Of a stretch of 64,000 nt of DNA, positions 1 through 10,147 are shown in pieces. The position numbers and the translations under genes were made by a program. Location of the stretch: contig VCJN01001639.1 of NCBI GenBank assembly GCA_006384855.1, positions 119,347 through 183,346 of the forward strand. Direction: 5' to 3'. The DNA comes from Tetraselmis striata (Eukaryota > Chlorophyta > Chlorodendrophyceae > Chlorodendrales > Chlorodendraceae). The notes beneath the pieces were generated by a model that saw only the letters and a list, made by a program, of their open reading frames with translations, did no database searches and was not told the origin of the DNA. Within the stretch, counting starts at the first letter, position 1, and each line of letters begins with the position of its first letter.

Positions 1-505
1 GCATGCCTGTGTCGCGTGGGATCCTTTCCTATGAATAGTCGCAAACTGTCTGCCACGGCCCGGTTTGGGTTCTGGGCAGCCCTGGCGGTGGTGGAAAGGT
101 ATACTAGTAGCGACTAGTAGTACTGCGCAGCCCCCCCTCCACTCGAGTGGGCGGGATAAGGGATGGCGGCGGCGACGGCGAGTACAGTACTTTGCGCTGT
201 ATATGTATGTCTGTAGTACATTGTTTGGCGCGTGAGCTAGTAAATTGTCCCATTTTCAGTGAGTCAAAAGTGAAGTATAGTGGCCTCTACCGTTTACGCT
301 ATAATATTGCGCTTTTCTCGGGGGGGGGGGGGGAGGGGAATCACTATAGCTAAGCTAGTGATGTGAGATATGAGTGCAGCAACAGATATTGTGCAAGATA
401 TAATACGATGGCATGCAAGCGGGTCCCCGCTCTTCCACAATCATTGGCCCTGCTCCCTCTTGCCCCGCCCCCGGTGCCCTTTAGCTGCTCTCAGCATCCC
501 GAGTG

Positions 506-804
506 GGATGGGCGGGGCAGCGGTTGCTACCGAGTGAGGCGTAGCATCGTTTGCAGTAGCAACGCAGCCTTTCCGGTGTGACGCCGCCTGGATGTAACCC
601 AGCAGTACGCGCAAAGTGCAAGTGCAAGCTGCTGATGGCGGGGATCCCGCGCGGGGGGGGGGGGGGGGGCAGCGGTGGGATAGGCGCGGCAGCGGTTGCT
701 ACAGAGTGAGGCGTCGCATTGTTTGCAGTAGCAACGCAGCCTTTCCGGTTGCATAGTGTGACGCAGCCTGGATGTAACCCAGCAGTACGCGCAAAGTGCA
801 AGTG
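506..804. repeat. Direct duplication of a ~120-bp segment
   Basis: Two diverged copies of one segment lie head to tail at about 506-624 and 676-804, separated by a poly(G) tract (about 650-669). Both share the core 'gcagtagcaacgcagccttt' and end in 'gcgcaaagtgcaagtg'. The second copy has a short insertion after 'tttccggtt'. No gene is visible between position 1 and this repeat. Confidence 0.8.
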
Positions 805-1476
805 TTACACGTCCGTGTGCCCCACCCAATGACATTGCGCCCGACCTCGCTGACGGCATGTCTCGCTCTCCTTCAGCTCCTGGGCCGTCCGCCGCCTCAC
901 CCTGCGCACCCTACCAGCCGCGCGTGCCTTCTCGGAAGCCTCACACACGGCGGCGCGAGTCGCGTCGTGGAACGCGTCCCTGACATGGCGGAACTCCGCC
1001 CTCTTCGTGGCCGTGGTCGGGCAGGGGACTGCCCGCTGATGGGTCGCCATGCATGGGTACTTGGGGCCGCACAAAGCCGGGGTGCCGTCGCAGCAACACT
1101 CCCAGTCCGTCCGTTGGCCGCAGTCCACGCATGACGGGCGTCCGGCCAGGACACGCACATGATAGTGCATGTGGCCGCCTCCCGCCACTGCTCGTAGTGC
1201 TCCGGTCAACATGGCGACGAGCAAGTCGGCATGTCCCGCAGGTGGCTGCGGGGCGGGTGGCGCGAGCGCAGCCTCGCTCGCCTCGACAACCCCCTCAGCC
1301 CGATCAGTCGCCTCGACCACGGCCTCCTCCGCCTCCTGACGCGGCGCACCAGGCGCATCATCGTCGCCTGGCAGGGCGCCCCCCCCCGCAACGGCGCCGT
1401 CGGCGGTGGCCGACGCCGTCGTGGCGGGGTGTTGTGAGGAGGTGGCCCTAGACATAGGTGGGGCCGGCACCGCCAT
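805..1476 (-). CDS. Unassigned ORF with Cys/His zinc-ribbon-like C-terminus
   Basis: This minus-strand ORF is open from 1548; the first ATG is at 1476. The N-terminal half is low-complexity and rich in Ala, Pro and Thr. The C-terminal half has a Cys/His cluster of the form C-x2-C, W-x-C-C-C, L-C, C, then H, followed by a basic tail rich in Arg. That spacing resembles the C-terminal zinc-ribbon of piggyBac-type transposases, but no catalytic transposase core is seen nearby. It may be a transposase remnant or the last exon of an unrecognised gene. It reads through a GC-rich block, so ORF length alone is weak evidence. Confidence 0.3.
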   Translation of the reverse strand: MAVPAPPMSRATSSQHPATTASATADGAVAGGGALPGDDDAPGAPRQEAEEAVVEATDRAEGVVEASEAALAPPAPQPPAGHADLLVAMLTGALRAVAGGGHMHYHVRVLAGRPSCVDCGQRTDWECCCDGTPALCGPKYPCMATHQRAVPCPTTATKRAEFRHVRDAFHDATRAAVCEASEKARAAGRVRRVRRRTAQELKESETCRQRGRAQCHWVGHTDV

Positions 1477-1548
1477 GTGTTGCTCCACATGCGGTGCGGT
1501 TCCTGACGCGACAGCTCCGTCGCACCAGTACCGGCGCCGGCACCCCAC

Positions 1549-2436
1549 ACACGCCTGCTGGGCTTACCACCAACCGGCATGTTTCCTTTGGGAGGCGGTT
1601 CATCCACGTCGGAGGTGAGCGGCGGTGCCTGTGTGGGTGTGGATACTGCCCGGCCATTAGGGCTCCCGCCGCCTGTCGCTCCGCCGACCCACGCCGCGGC
1701 GTGTGCTGCGCCCCGCATAGTCGCCTCGAATATAATATACATGACGCGGGGACGGGGGGGGATTCGTGCGTTTCGTATGTCGGCGGAAAGGCGTGCGAAG
1801 CTGCGGCTGGCGAAGGTGGTGGAAGTAAGCGTGGCGGCATCGGCGGCGTATTACCGTGCGTGCATGCGTGCGCAACCCCGCGGCAGCAAGCGCCGGACTC
1901 GGCGTGTGCCGGCGGCAGAGCTACGTACGAAGGGACACGGTACGGGATGCCAAGTCTGGCTAAGCAACTGCCGAGGCTGGCGGCTTAACCCCCATGTCCG
2001 GCGGTTGAGGGACGGAAAGTGCGTAGAAGTTGATCGGGAAAGCGGGCATATAAGCCTGGCTGTGCTAGGTTCCTATTAAGTAATGGCGGTTTGTGCTAAG
2101 TAATTCTTAGGGGTAGACCATGCAGCGCAGGTAGGGGGCGGTATAAATGAGGCCGGGCACATATACTGCTCCACGAAACGACACTGTCGCACGTGTAGTT
2201 GAATAGACGCCCCCCCCCCCCCCGCCGGGTCGGCCCGCCGACCCGCCACGGCATGTAATATTTGTCATGCATCGCCGGGGTATGTGTGAGTGGATGCCCC
2301 GCCGCCACATCCCCCCCCCCCCCCCCCCCCCCATTTACACTTGTGCACTCGTTAAGTTTGGGCTGGTTTCGGAGCAGTACATGTACGTATGTATATACAT
2401 ACAATGGAACGTAGGACCTGCGCGGAAAGAGGGGGG
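1549..2436. other. No gene recognised
   Basis: GC-rich and then AT-rich DNA with overlapping ORFs on both strands, none with a recognisable domain. It contains poly(C) tracts near 2209-2222 and 2311-2331. I see nothing further to annotate. Confidence 0.5.
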
Positions 2437-3566
2437 GCTGGCGGAATGCGTTGGGGGTGCGTAGAGTAGCGTGTTGGTGAGATTCGGGGTGCATCGGACG
2501 CCGGATGCCCATCCACCCAGCGTAAAAGACGCCTACGTAATATTCACACTATATATATTCACACGCAAATGTGTGAAAACCGGACATTCCGTGCCGGATG
2601 GGTGGGAATACGGCGTCCGATGCAGCCAAAACCCCAGCAACACGCTATTCTGTGCACCGCCAATGCACTCCGCCAGCACCGCCTCATTCTCTGTCGATTT
2701 CGAAAACGCCTTCACATTACCCACCGCTAATTGCAATTGCCACCGTGTAATGTTGTCACGATGTGCGCACACAACAACACTTACTACCGGTTCCGACGCG
2801 GATGGAGGCGAGGCTTGCGGAGTGCGTTGGGGGTGCGTAGAGTAGCGTGCTGCAAATAATTGGGGTGCATCGGACGCCGGATGCCCACCCACCCGGCGTA
2901 AAAGACGCGTAATATTCACACTTTATTAACACACAAATGTGTGAAAACCGGACATTCCGTGCCGGATGGGTGGGAATACGGCGTCCGATGCAGCCAAAAC
3001 CCCAGCAACACGCTATTCTGTGCACCGCCAATGCACTCCGCCAGCACCGCCACATTCTCTGTCGATTTCGAAAACGCCTTCACATTGTCCACCGCTAATT
3101 GCAATTGCCACCGTGTAATGTTGTCACGATGTGCGCACACAACAACACTTACTACCGGTTCCGACGCGGATGGAGGCGAGGCTTGCGGAGTGCGTTGGGG
3201 GTGCGTAGAGTAGCGTGCTGCAAATAATTGGGGTGCATCGGACGCCGGATGCCCATCCACCCGGCGTAAAAGACGCGTAATATTCACACTGCTTTATTAA
3301 CACACAAATGTGTGAAAACCGGACATTCCGTGCCGGATGGGTGGGAATACGGCGTCCGATGCAGCCAAAACCCCAGCAACACGCTATTCTGTGCACCGCC
3401 AATGCACTCCGCCAGCACCGCCTCATTCTCTGTCGATTTCGAAAACGCCTTCACATTATCCACCGCTAATAATTGCAATTGCCACCGTGTAATGTTGTCA
3501 CGATGTGCGCACACAACAACACTTACTACCGGTTCCGACGCGGATGGAGGCGAGGCTTGCGGAGTG
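2437..3566. repeat. Tandem array of ~370-bp units containing long inverted repeats
   Basis: A unit of about 368-371 bp is repeated: 'gtgtgaaaac' recurs at 2571, 2939 and 3310, with a partial unit before the first copy. Each unit junction is itself an imperfect inverted repeat. The arm running from 'gcggagtgcgttgggggtgc' to 'gcatcggacgccggatgccc' reappears in reverse complement about 60 bp downstream, so each unit can fold into a hairpin with arms near 100 bp. ORFs through the array are by-products of the repeat. It may be a tandemly amplified fold-back or MITE-like element. Confidence 0.85.
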
Positions 3567-3690
3567 CACTTGCGGTGCACAGACTAGCGGGAGACTAGAC
3601 CCATTGTCGCTTATTTACAAGCACGGGCGGTGCTGCCAGACCTGATCGTCTACGGCCGATATAATATTCACACTATATTAACATCGGTGC

Positions 3691-3740
3691 ACACCGCCGC
3701 ACACCGCCGCACACCGCCGCACACCGCCGCACAACGCTGC
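3691..3740. repeat. 10-bp minisatellite (acaccgccgc)n
   Basis: Four exact copies of acaccgccgc (3691-3730) and one degenerate copy (3731-3740), just downstream of the fold-back array. Confidence 0.9.
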
Positions 3741-3946
3741 GCGCGCACATTCCTCGCACACATTATCCCGGATTCACTCGCCGTATCCATTACGCCGTGC
3801 TACTTCAACAATAAACATTGCGAAATTACACCGACACAATGCCGCACCGACTAGCTCTTGACAATACGTGCATATAAATAGAAGTGGCGCGCTGCTCCTC
3901 GCCTCCGATGTGTCGTTGACTGCTGCGGAAGGCGGTCGTCGACTGG

Positions 3947-4591
3947 GTGTTAGTTTCTCCACCTCGGCCGCCCCCCCCCCCCCCTTCACCGCTCACAGCG
4001 CCATGGCCGACCTCGCCCCCCCGGGCAAAAGTGGGCGGCGAGCCTTGTTGTCTCGCGTGTCCGCGCCGCCGGCATCGAGGAGGACGAGAAAGACATGAGG
4101 AAACCCGTGACAAGGTGGGCGCGCAACAAAACACTCCATCCTCCGCATTAGCACGCACCCACTCGTGGCTAACTTGTGCCGCGCGCAGGTTCGTCCGGGA
4201 GCGCCGTAAGGCCCACCTCAACGCCAAGGCTTCCACAGTGCCAGCGGCGCAACTCGTGGTGGCCGAGGAGGCCGCATCCTCAGCCGCTTAAAGGCGAAAC
4301 GATTGTGGCTTGTTGTGGGTGTCTGGGCACAGGGGGCGTCCCGACGCGAAGGTAAGGAAGCTCATGGCGGCGTCGTCGACGGCACAGCCTCCCGGGGTGG
4401 TGAAGACACTGACGGATGACAAGAAGCGGAAGAGGCCAGTGAAGAAACGCCGAGGTAAGAAACTGACGGTCGCGGAGTCGGAGGCGGAGTCGGAGGCGCA
4501 GGCGCAGGCGGAGGCGGAGGCGGAGGCGGAGGCAGCGAGATCGTCGAAGCGGAGGGTCCCCCGGGCACGCAAGAACAAGAACAAGCAGTAG
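3947..4591 (+). other. Possible small basic-protein gene, model uncertain
   Basis: Three short plus-strand open stretches follow one another. The first starts at ATG 4003. The second is a possible exon after a 'gcgcgcag' acceptor (about 4187-4291). The third (about 4310-4591) is rich in Lys, Ala and Glu, with an alternating Ala-Glu run of GAGGCG repeats and a basic tail. I could not splice them into one consistent frame. It may be a small nuclear protein or chance ORFs in a repeat-rich block. Confidence 0.2.
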
Positions 4592-4599
4592 CCCCCGCC

Positions 4600-4715
4600 C
4601 CCTTTACCCCCCCCCCCCCCCCCCCCCAGGCGGGAGCGGCTGGCGGCGAGGGGGGGGGGGGGGGGGCGGGGCGGGCGTGGCCCCCCCGCCCCCGCACCCC
4701 CCCCCCCCCCCCCGG
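4600..4715. repeat. Cluster of poly(C) and poly(G) tracts
   Basis: Three long homopolymer runs (C near 4608-4627, G near 4650-4668, C near 4698-4713) occur within 115 bp. Such runs can form G-quadruplex or i-motif structures and are prone to sequencing-length error. Confidence 0.9.
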
Positions 4716-5478
4716 GCCACATTCCCCGATGGCAGCTGTCGCGAATATTGTAATTCAATCATTCTTCGGCAAACCGCTGCCTGCCCCCGCCCTCCCCCTC
4801 GCGAATATTTATGTAACGTGAGCACTCTTTGGCAAAACATGGCAGCCAAACCGCCCATCTGATGACCTTTGATCGGACGGCTGGCAGGCCCGTTCAGCAG
4901 TACTAGCTATAATGTACACAAATTCCCCAGTGTTACCAAATACATACGGCTGCGATTTGCGCTCCCATGTACTAATAGTCGTAGTTATCCACAGGACGAC
5001 TAGGGTTCGTACTAGATACCCGGTACCGGCGTAATAAATATATCGCGTACTACCCGGTACTACACGGACAACCTTGTACCTTGTACGTCAGTGCCATCTA
5101 CGCTTCACCGGGCTGGTACGACTACCAGAATGATGACAAAAAGGATTTATCGCCCGCCGGCAATAACGCCGGATGTACTCGCACGTAACTGGATGGACGT
5201 GCCGCCACCAGCAGCAGCCTTCACGGATAAATAATAGTCGCTAGTAGTAGTGCTTCGTCACCTGTATGTCACATCTGAATCTCACAGTGCAAGCACGAAA
5301 GAGCCGAGGTGAAAAGATGGCTAGCCACGCCAACGAGACTGTCTCGACTCAGAGTAAGTCCATGCAAAAATACATGCAGTGGCAGCTAATAAGCTAGCCA
5401 AGCAAGTCGACAAGATCGACTTACACAAAAACAAATGACGGTGTTGAGCAGAATGCCAACCTGTGCCTCTCAATGTAA
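4716..5478. other. No gene recognised; 5' flank of Gypsy element
   Basis: AT-rich spacer. It contains a TAGTCGCTA motif at 5235-5243 and a short ATG-initiated reading frame near 5318 that stops after about 26 codons. The 12-mer agtccatgcaaa occurs at 5357, 5508 and 5533. No LTR matching the 3' side of the Gypsy element was found here. Confidence 0.5.
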
Positions 5479-8400
5479 TTGAGACAATCGACATTGACAT
5501 GTCGCCGAGTCCATGCAAAGAAATTGCATGTGAGTCCATGCAAACATGCATGCACTGCTAAACTGCCTGCTCAGCCCCTGCATGAGATCGAGGATACAGA
5601 TGTCGATATGGTTGAGCATTGCGCTCCCGCGGCACTGAACCCCTCCGACTCACAACCTGAGCATGAAGCTCATGGGTGTTCCTGTGCTCATTCACACCTC
5701 GTTGCCGACATCGAGGACGAGACAGGGTGCAGAGAAAATGTCGACAAAAATGTCAAAGACAAAAAGACGCATGCTAAACTGCATGCCAAACTGACTATCA
5801 TGCAAAAGAGATCTCGAGTGCGCAGAATGCGTACCAAAAACAGTAATCAAAAGAATGACACTGAAATTGACAAATATGCAAAACCAAATGCATGTCCAAC
5901 TGACCCTGTTGTGTTTGACCAAGCAGAATTCAAGAGACTGAATTATGCCTATGGTCCAGTCACTTTTGATGCCTGTGCCTCAGCATATGATGCTGTCTAT
6001 TCAGATTATTGCAGTGCTGAAAAACCATTTCTGCAACAAAATATCAAAGGTAAAACTGTGTTCATCAATCCAGTGTATGATGACACAGCCCTGCCTATCT
6101 TGCAGCATTTTGAGATGCAAAGACAAGAGTCACCTTTTGACACAAGAGGTATTATTGTTATGCCCAGATGGTCCTCACAATTAGGACAATCCTGGAAACC
6201 ACTGCTTTCAAAATATAAGAAAATTCATAGCTACCCGCCTGGAACATATCTGTTTCACACACCCAGTTCAGCGACTGATACTGAACCTATGGGACCCACT
6301 GAGTGGTATGTTGATGTCTACTTGGCTGACTACACTGTTGAGGAACGTTCAGCCCAGGCAATTAATGACGTCGTTACCACTGAGGAACTCAAAACCATGC
6401 TGGCTGAACAGCAAGGTAAGGAATATAAACCAAAAGCCACAAAGTCCCACCAGTCACGTATGATGACAGAAAAATGTTTTGTTACCAGCAAGTCTGATCA
6501 TGACTTATTGCTATTACACCCAACATGTGCTGAATTTAATATAACACCTTCCGTACTGGTCGACAGCGGTGCTACTTTGAACTTTGCCAGCACCAAGTAT
6601 GTCAAAGAAAATAAAATACCAACTACACCACTTCAAAACAAAGCAAGAGTTATTCTTGCTGATGGTAGAATGGTTCTCGCCTCACAAAAAATCACCCTTG
6701 AATTAAATATCAACAATTACACAATACCCATTGACTTCACAGTCACACCGTTACAACATAATTTCAATCTGGTTTTAGGGATGCAATTCCTGAAACAACA
6801 CAACCCACATGTTGATTGGGAATCTGGTCTGATGACATTTTCCAGAGGACTAAAAGTCCAATGCCAAACAGAGCCCCGCCAGGCTAATGTCAGAATGGTT
6901 CATGCTAATGCCATGGCCAGAGAAATTGCCAAGCATGATCCTGACACAGTCTATTTCTGCGCCATTGTTAAACAATACAATGCCACCAAAGAGAGTGATG
7001 AGCTCGATATTGATGATGAGATAAATACAATTGACACTGACCAGTCTGCAGCTTATACCGCTCAGATCAGAGACTTATTGCGAAAGCATAAACCAATATG
7101 CTCTCCGCTTGACAACCTTCCACAATTACGCCCTGGTCTTGATCATGAGATCCCTCTTGTTCCTGATGCTCAAGTTCCTGCAGGAAAAATGTACAGATTA
7201 TCACCTGCAGAATTAGAGGAACTAAGAACACAACTGAATTCTTTTCTTGAGAAACAGTTTATACAGGAGTCCTTCTCTCCATATGCAGCTCCTGTTCTCT
7301 TCGCCCGCAAGGCCAATGGCGGTCTGCGCATGTGCATTGACTACCGTCAATTGAATAAGTACACCAAAAAGGTCGAGTTCCCTGTTCCACCTGCTGATGC
7401 ATTACTTGATATGCTATCTGGTGCTACTGTCTATTCAGCTCTTGATCTCGCCTTAGGTTATCACCAACTCCGGATTAATCCACCTGATGTTCCTAAGACA
7501 GCGTTCCGAACTGTCTATGGCCAATTCGAGTGGCTAGTAATGCCATTTGGACTCACCAGTGCTCCCTCCTCTTTTCAACGCCTGATGACATCTATACTCC
7601 AGCCACACAAGCATACCTTTATACTTGTATACCTGGATGATGTCTTGATTTTTAGCAACTCGCTTGAGGAACATTTGCAACATTTGGACACAGCTCTTAC
7701 TATGCTCGAGTCTAATGACATTAGACTACGATTACAGAAATGCTGGTTTGCCAAGAATGAACTAGAATACCTTGGACATATGGTATCACACGCTGGCCTA
7801 AGACCCTCGCCTAATAAAATCAAGGCTGTTCAGGATTGGCCCAGGCCTAAGAACGTTCAGAATGTCCAACAATATCTTGGTTTCTGCAATTTTTACCGAC
7901 GCTATGTGCGCAATTATTCTGCTATTGCAGCACCGTTATATGCCCTCACAAGAAAGGATAATATATTTGATTGGACAGTTGAATGCCAAGCTGCATTTGT
8001 AAAACTGAAGCAAGCCTTGTGCCAGTCCCCAGTGCTGGCAAGCCCTGTCACCGGCAAAGATGCTGAGTTTGTAGTGGCTACTGACGCCAGCAAATATGCC
8101 TTGGGTGCAGTTCTGCTCCAGGCTAATGCTGATGGCCACTTACACCCTTGCAGCTATTATGCAAAGACATTGCAGGCTGCACAAACAAATTATCCCACCT
8201 ATGACCAAGAGCTCTTGGGTGTGGTATGTGCTCTGAAAGAATGGCGCTGCTACTTGGAAGGCAGTCGCCGTATTACAGTTATAACTGACCATGCCACATT
8301 CAGACATTTGCCTACACAGGAAGGACTAGGCAGACGCCATGCCCTATGGTTACATGAAATTTCACCATACATGGCAGTCAACCCACAGACTAATGAACCT

Positions 8401-9723
8401 GTGTTGCAGATATTATATCGCAAAGGCGCTGACAATGAGGCTGATGCTCTCTCTCGCCGCCCTGACTTGCATTATGCATTGACTGAATATGAAAACCAGC
8501 TGGTCGAAGCTGACCTTGAACAAATGCAGGACTATTTGTCAGCAATGTCCGCCTTGCAGATTGACAGCAAGCTAATAAACAAGATCAAAGCTGCCTACAT
8601 CACTGATGTTGCCTACAGCCATGGACGCACCCCCAACGGTGTGCGACAAGATGAGACTGATGGTCTCTACTACATGGCAGATAAGGTCTGTATACCCAAT
8701 GATTCTGAACTGAGAAAACTCATCATTGAGGAGTATCATGTTGGTAATGGACACCCCAACCATACCCGCACTCTTGCCAACACACTGCGTATGTTTTGGT
8801 GGCCACGCATGAATACCACAGTCAAGCATTACTGCAAACACTGTGATACTTGCGTTAGAATCAAAGCAGCTACCACCAAGCCTCATGGTTCTTTATTTCC
8901 CTTGCCAAAGGCAACCAAGCCTTGGGAGATAATCTCAATGGATTTCATAACCAACTTACCTGAGGTGGATGGCTATGATGCTATTGCTACGTTTGTTGAT
9001 ACATTCACCAAACAGTCACATTTTGTGCCATGCAATATTAAGATTGATGCGACACAGCTGGCCAGATTATATTTGGACAATATTTACAGACACCATGGTC
9101 TCAGCAGATGTATCATCTCTGACAGAGATCCCAGGTTCACTTCAGTGTTCTGGAAATCATTGTTTACAGCTCTGCAAACTAAGCTAAATATTTCCAGCGC
9201 TTATCACCCGCAAACTGACGGTCAAACTGAACGCACCCACAGAACTATTGAGCAAATATTACGTGCGTTTGTTCACAAGCAACATGACTCTTGGTTAAGT
9301 CATTTGGCTCTTGCTGAATTTTCTTACAACAATTCAGTCCATTCAGCAACACATTATGCCCCTTTTGAGGCAATTTATGGCATGATGCCACTGACACCAC
9401 CTGATCTGATTGCTACTGCCAACCAAGATGCACGCAACACAGTTGCAAATATTCAAGATATTCACATGTTGATTACTGAGCAACTGAAGCTTGCTGATGA
9501 ATATCAAAAGGTCTATGCCGACCGCAAAACCAGCCCTGTTGAGTTCGCAGAAGGAGACAAAGTCTGGCTCTCAACGGAGCACTTGCTCATACGCAACCAG
9601 CCGGCGCGCAAGTTCCGACAGCGCTACATCGGCCCCTACCCGGTCACAGCCAAGATCTCCAGCCAGGCGTATCGTCTGCGCCTGCCACCAACGTTCGACT
9701 GCCACAATGTGTTTCATGCTTGA
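5479..9723 (+). CDS. Gypsy pol polyprotein with N-terminal methyltransferase-like domain
   Basis: Residue numbers count from codon 5479 (TTG); the first ATG is at 5608. Residues about 144-285 form a domain with D164 in a T-F-D-A-C-A motif and N197-P-V-Y, resembling the Dam-like domain of DIRS elements. The aspartic protease has D362-S-G-A-T. The RT palm has Y718-L-D-D. RNase H starts at D869. The integrase has an HHCC zinc motif and a D,D,E core ending in the T-D-G-Q-T-E-R motif. The ORF ends at TGA 9721 after the usual N-V-F-H motif. There is no chromodomain in this frame. Reading frame and catalytic residues of protease, RT and integrase look intact. Confidence 0.9.
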   Translation: MRQSTLTCRRVHAKKLHVSPCKHACTAKLPAQPLHEIEDTDVDMVEHCAPAALNPSDSQPEHEAHGCSCAHSHLVADIEDETGCRENVDKNVKDKKTHAKLHAKLTIMQKRSRVRRMRTKNSNQKNDTEIDKYAKPNACPTDPVVFDQAEFKRLNYAYGPVTFDACASAYDAVYSDYCSAEKPFLQQNIKGKTVFINPVYDDTALPILQHFEMQRQESPFDTRGIIVMPRWSSQLGQSWKPLLSKYKKIHSYPPGTYLFHTPSSATDTEPMGPTEWYVDVYLADYTVEERSAQAINDVVTTEELKTMLAEQQGKEYKPKATKSHQSRMMTEKCFVTSKSDHDLLLLHPTCAEFNITPSVLVDSGATLNFASTKYVKENKIPTTPLQNKARVILADGRMVLASQKITLELNINNYTIPIDFTVTPLQHNFNLVLGMQFLKQHNPHVDWESGLMTFSRGLKVQCQTEPRQANVRMVHANAMAREIAKHDPDTVYFCAIVKQYNATKESDELDIDDEINTIDTDQSAAYTAQIRDLLRKHKPICSPLDNLPQLRPGLDHEIPLVPDAQVPAGKMYRLSPAELEELRTQLNSFLEKQFIQESFSPYAAPVLFARKANGGLRMCIDYRQLNKYTKKVEFPVPPADALLDMLSGATVYSALDLALGYHQLRINPPDVPKTAFRTVYGQFEWLVMPFGLTSAPSSFQRLMTSILQPHKHTFILVYLDDVLIFSNSLEEHLQHLDTALTMLESNDIRLRLQKCWFAKNELEYLGHMVSHAGLRPSPNKIKAVQDWPRPKNVQNVQQYLGFCNFYRRYVRNYSAIAAPLYALTRKDNIFDWTVECQAAFVKLKQALCQSPVLASPVTGKDAEFVVATDASKYALGAVLLQANADGHLHPCSYYAKTLQAAQTNYPTYDQELLGVVCALKEWRCYLEGSRRITVITDHATFRHLPTQEGLGRRHALWLHEISPYMAVNPQTNEPVLQILYRKGADNEADALSRRPDLHYALTEYENQLVEADLEQMQDYLSAMSALQIDSKLINKIKAAYITDVAYSHGRTPNGVRQDETDGLYYMADKVCIPNDSELRKLIIEEYHVGNGHPNHTRTLANTLRMFWWPRMNTTVKHYCKHCDTCVRIKAATTKPHGSLFPLPKATKPWEIISMDFITNLPEVDGYDAIATFVDTFTKQSHFVPCNIKIDATQLARLYLDNIYRHHGLSRCIISDRDPRFTSVFWKSLFTALQTKLNISSAYHPQTDGQTERTHRTIEQILRAFVHKQHDSWLSHLALAEFSYNNSVHSATHYAPFEAIYGMMPLTPPDLIATANQDARNTVANIQDIHMLITEQLKLADEYQKVYADRKTSPVEFAEGDKVWLSTEHLLIRNQPARKFRQRYIGPYPVTAKISSQAYRLRLPPTFDCHNVFHA

Positions 9724-10147
9724 CGTCGATGCTGGCCTCCTTCCGCCGGACGACAAGGCCCCTGCCGAAGACGATGATGATCTCATTGACGTCGATGAGG
9801 ACGCGGATGGTGTCTGGGAATCTCCAAAGCCTCAGAGGAGGGGGGCTGTTGCTATGGAGGACCTTGCTAGTTCGCCATTTCAGCTTGATGATGAGTTACA
9901 AACTATGCGAGAGCGCAAGGACAACCGCTCGGGCCCCTCCGTGGAAGTCAGGACTCCGTCAAAGCACCGCAGGAAAGCGCCCAAGCGAAAGCGCCAAGCA
10001 GCCGACGCTACGAATGTTTTGACAGACGACAATCAAGCTGTTGCAGGATGTCAACAACTCCCTGGGTTAGCATCTGGCGAGCCTGCAACTGTGCCCGCCT
10101 CCGTAGCTGCAACACAATGCGCTGCCCAACAATCTATTCAAATTTAG
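9491..10147 (+). CDS. Gypsy 3' ORF in +1 frame: acidic then basic tail
   Basis: This frame is open from 9491 and overlaps the end of pol by 233 nt; in-frame ATGs lie at 9707 and 9716. After the overlap it encodes an Asp/Glu-rich stretch, then a basic K-R-K-R-rich segment that could act as a nuclear localisation signal. It stops at TAG 10145. Beyond that single TAG the same frame stays open, Gln-rich, until TAG at 10324-10326. It may be the C-terminal part of pol reached by frameshift, or a separate protein. No chromodomain is recognised. Confidence 0.5.
   Translation: MLMNIKRSMPTAKPALLSSQKETKSGSQRSTCSYATSRRASSDSATSAPTRSQPRSPARRIVCACHQRSTATMCFMLDVDAGLLPPDDKAPAEDDDDLIDVDEDADGVWESPKPQRRGAVAMEDLASSPFQLDDELQTMRERKDNRSGPSVEVRTPSKHRRKAPKRKRQAADATNVLTDDNQAVAGCQQLPGLASGEPATVPASVAATQCAAQQSIQI

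Noticed and set aside
2471-3587. Overlapping ORFs on both strands of the 2.4-3.6-kb array
   Set aside because: They repeat with the array unit and read the inverted arms; no independent coding signal.
5479-5607. TTG 5479 as the true start of Gypsy pol
   Set aside because: TTG is not a likely eukaryotic start. The frame is merely open there; the first ATG is 5608 and the real 5' part may be missing.
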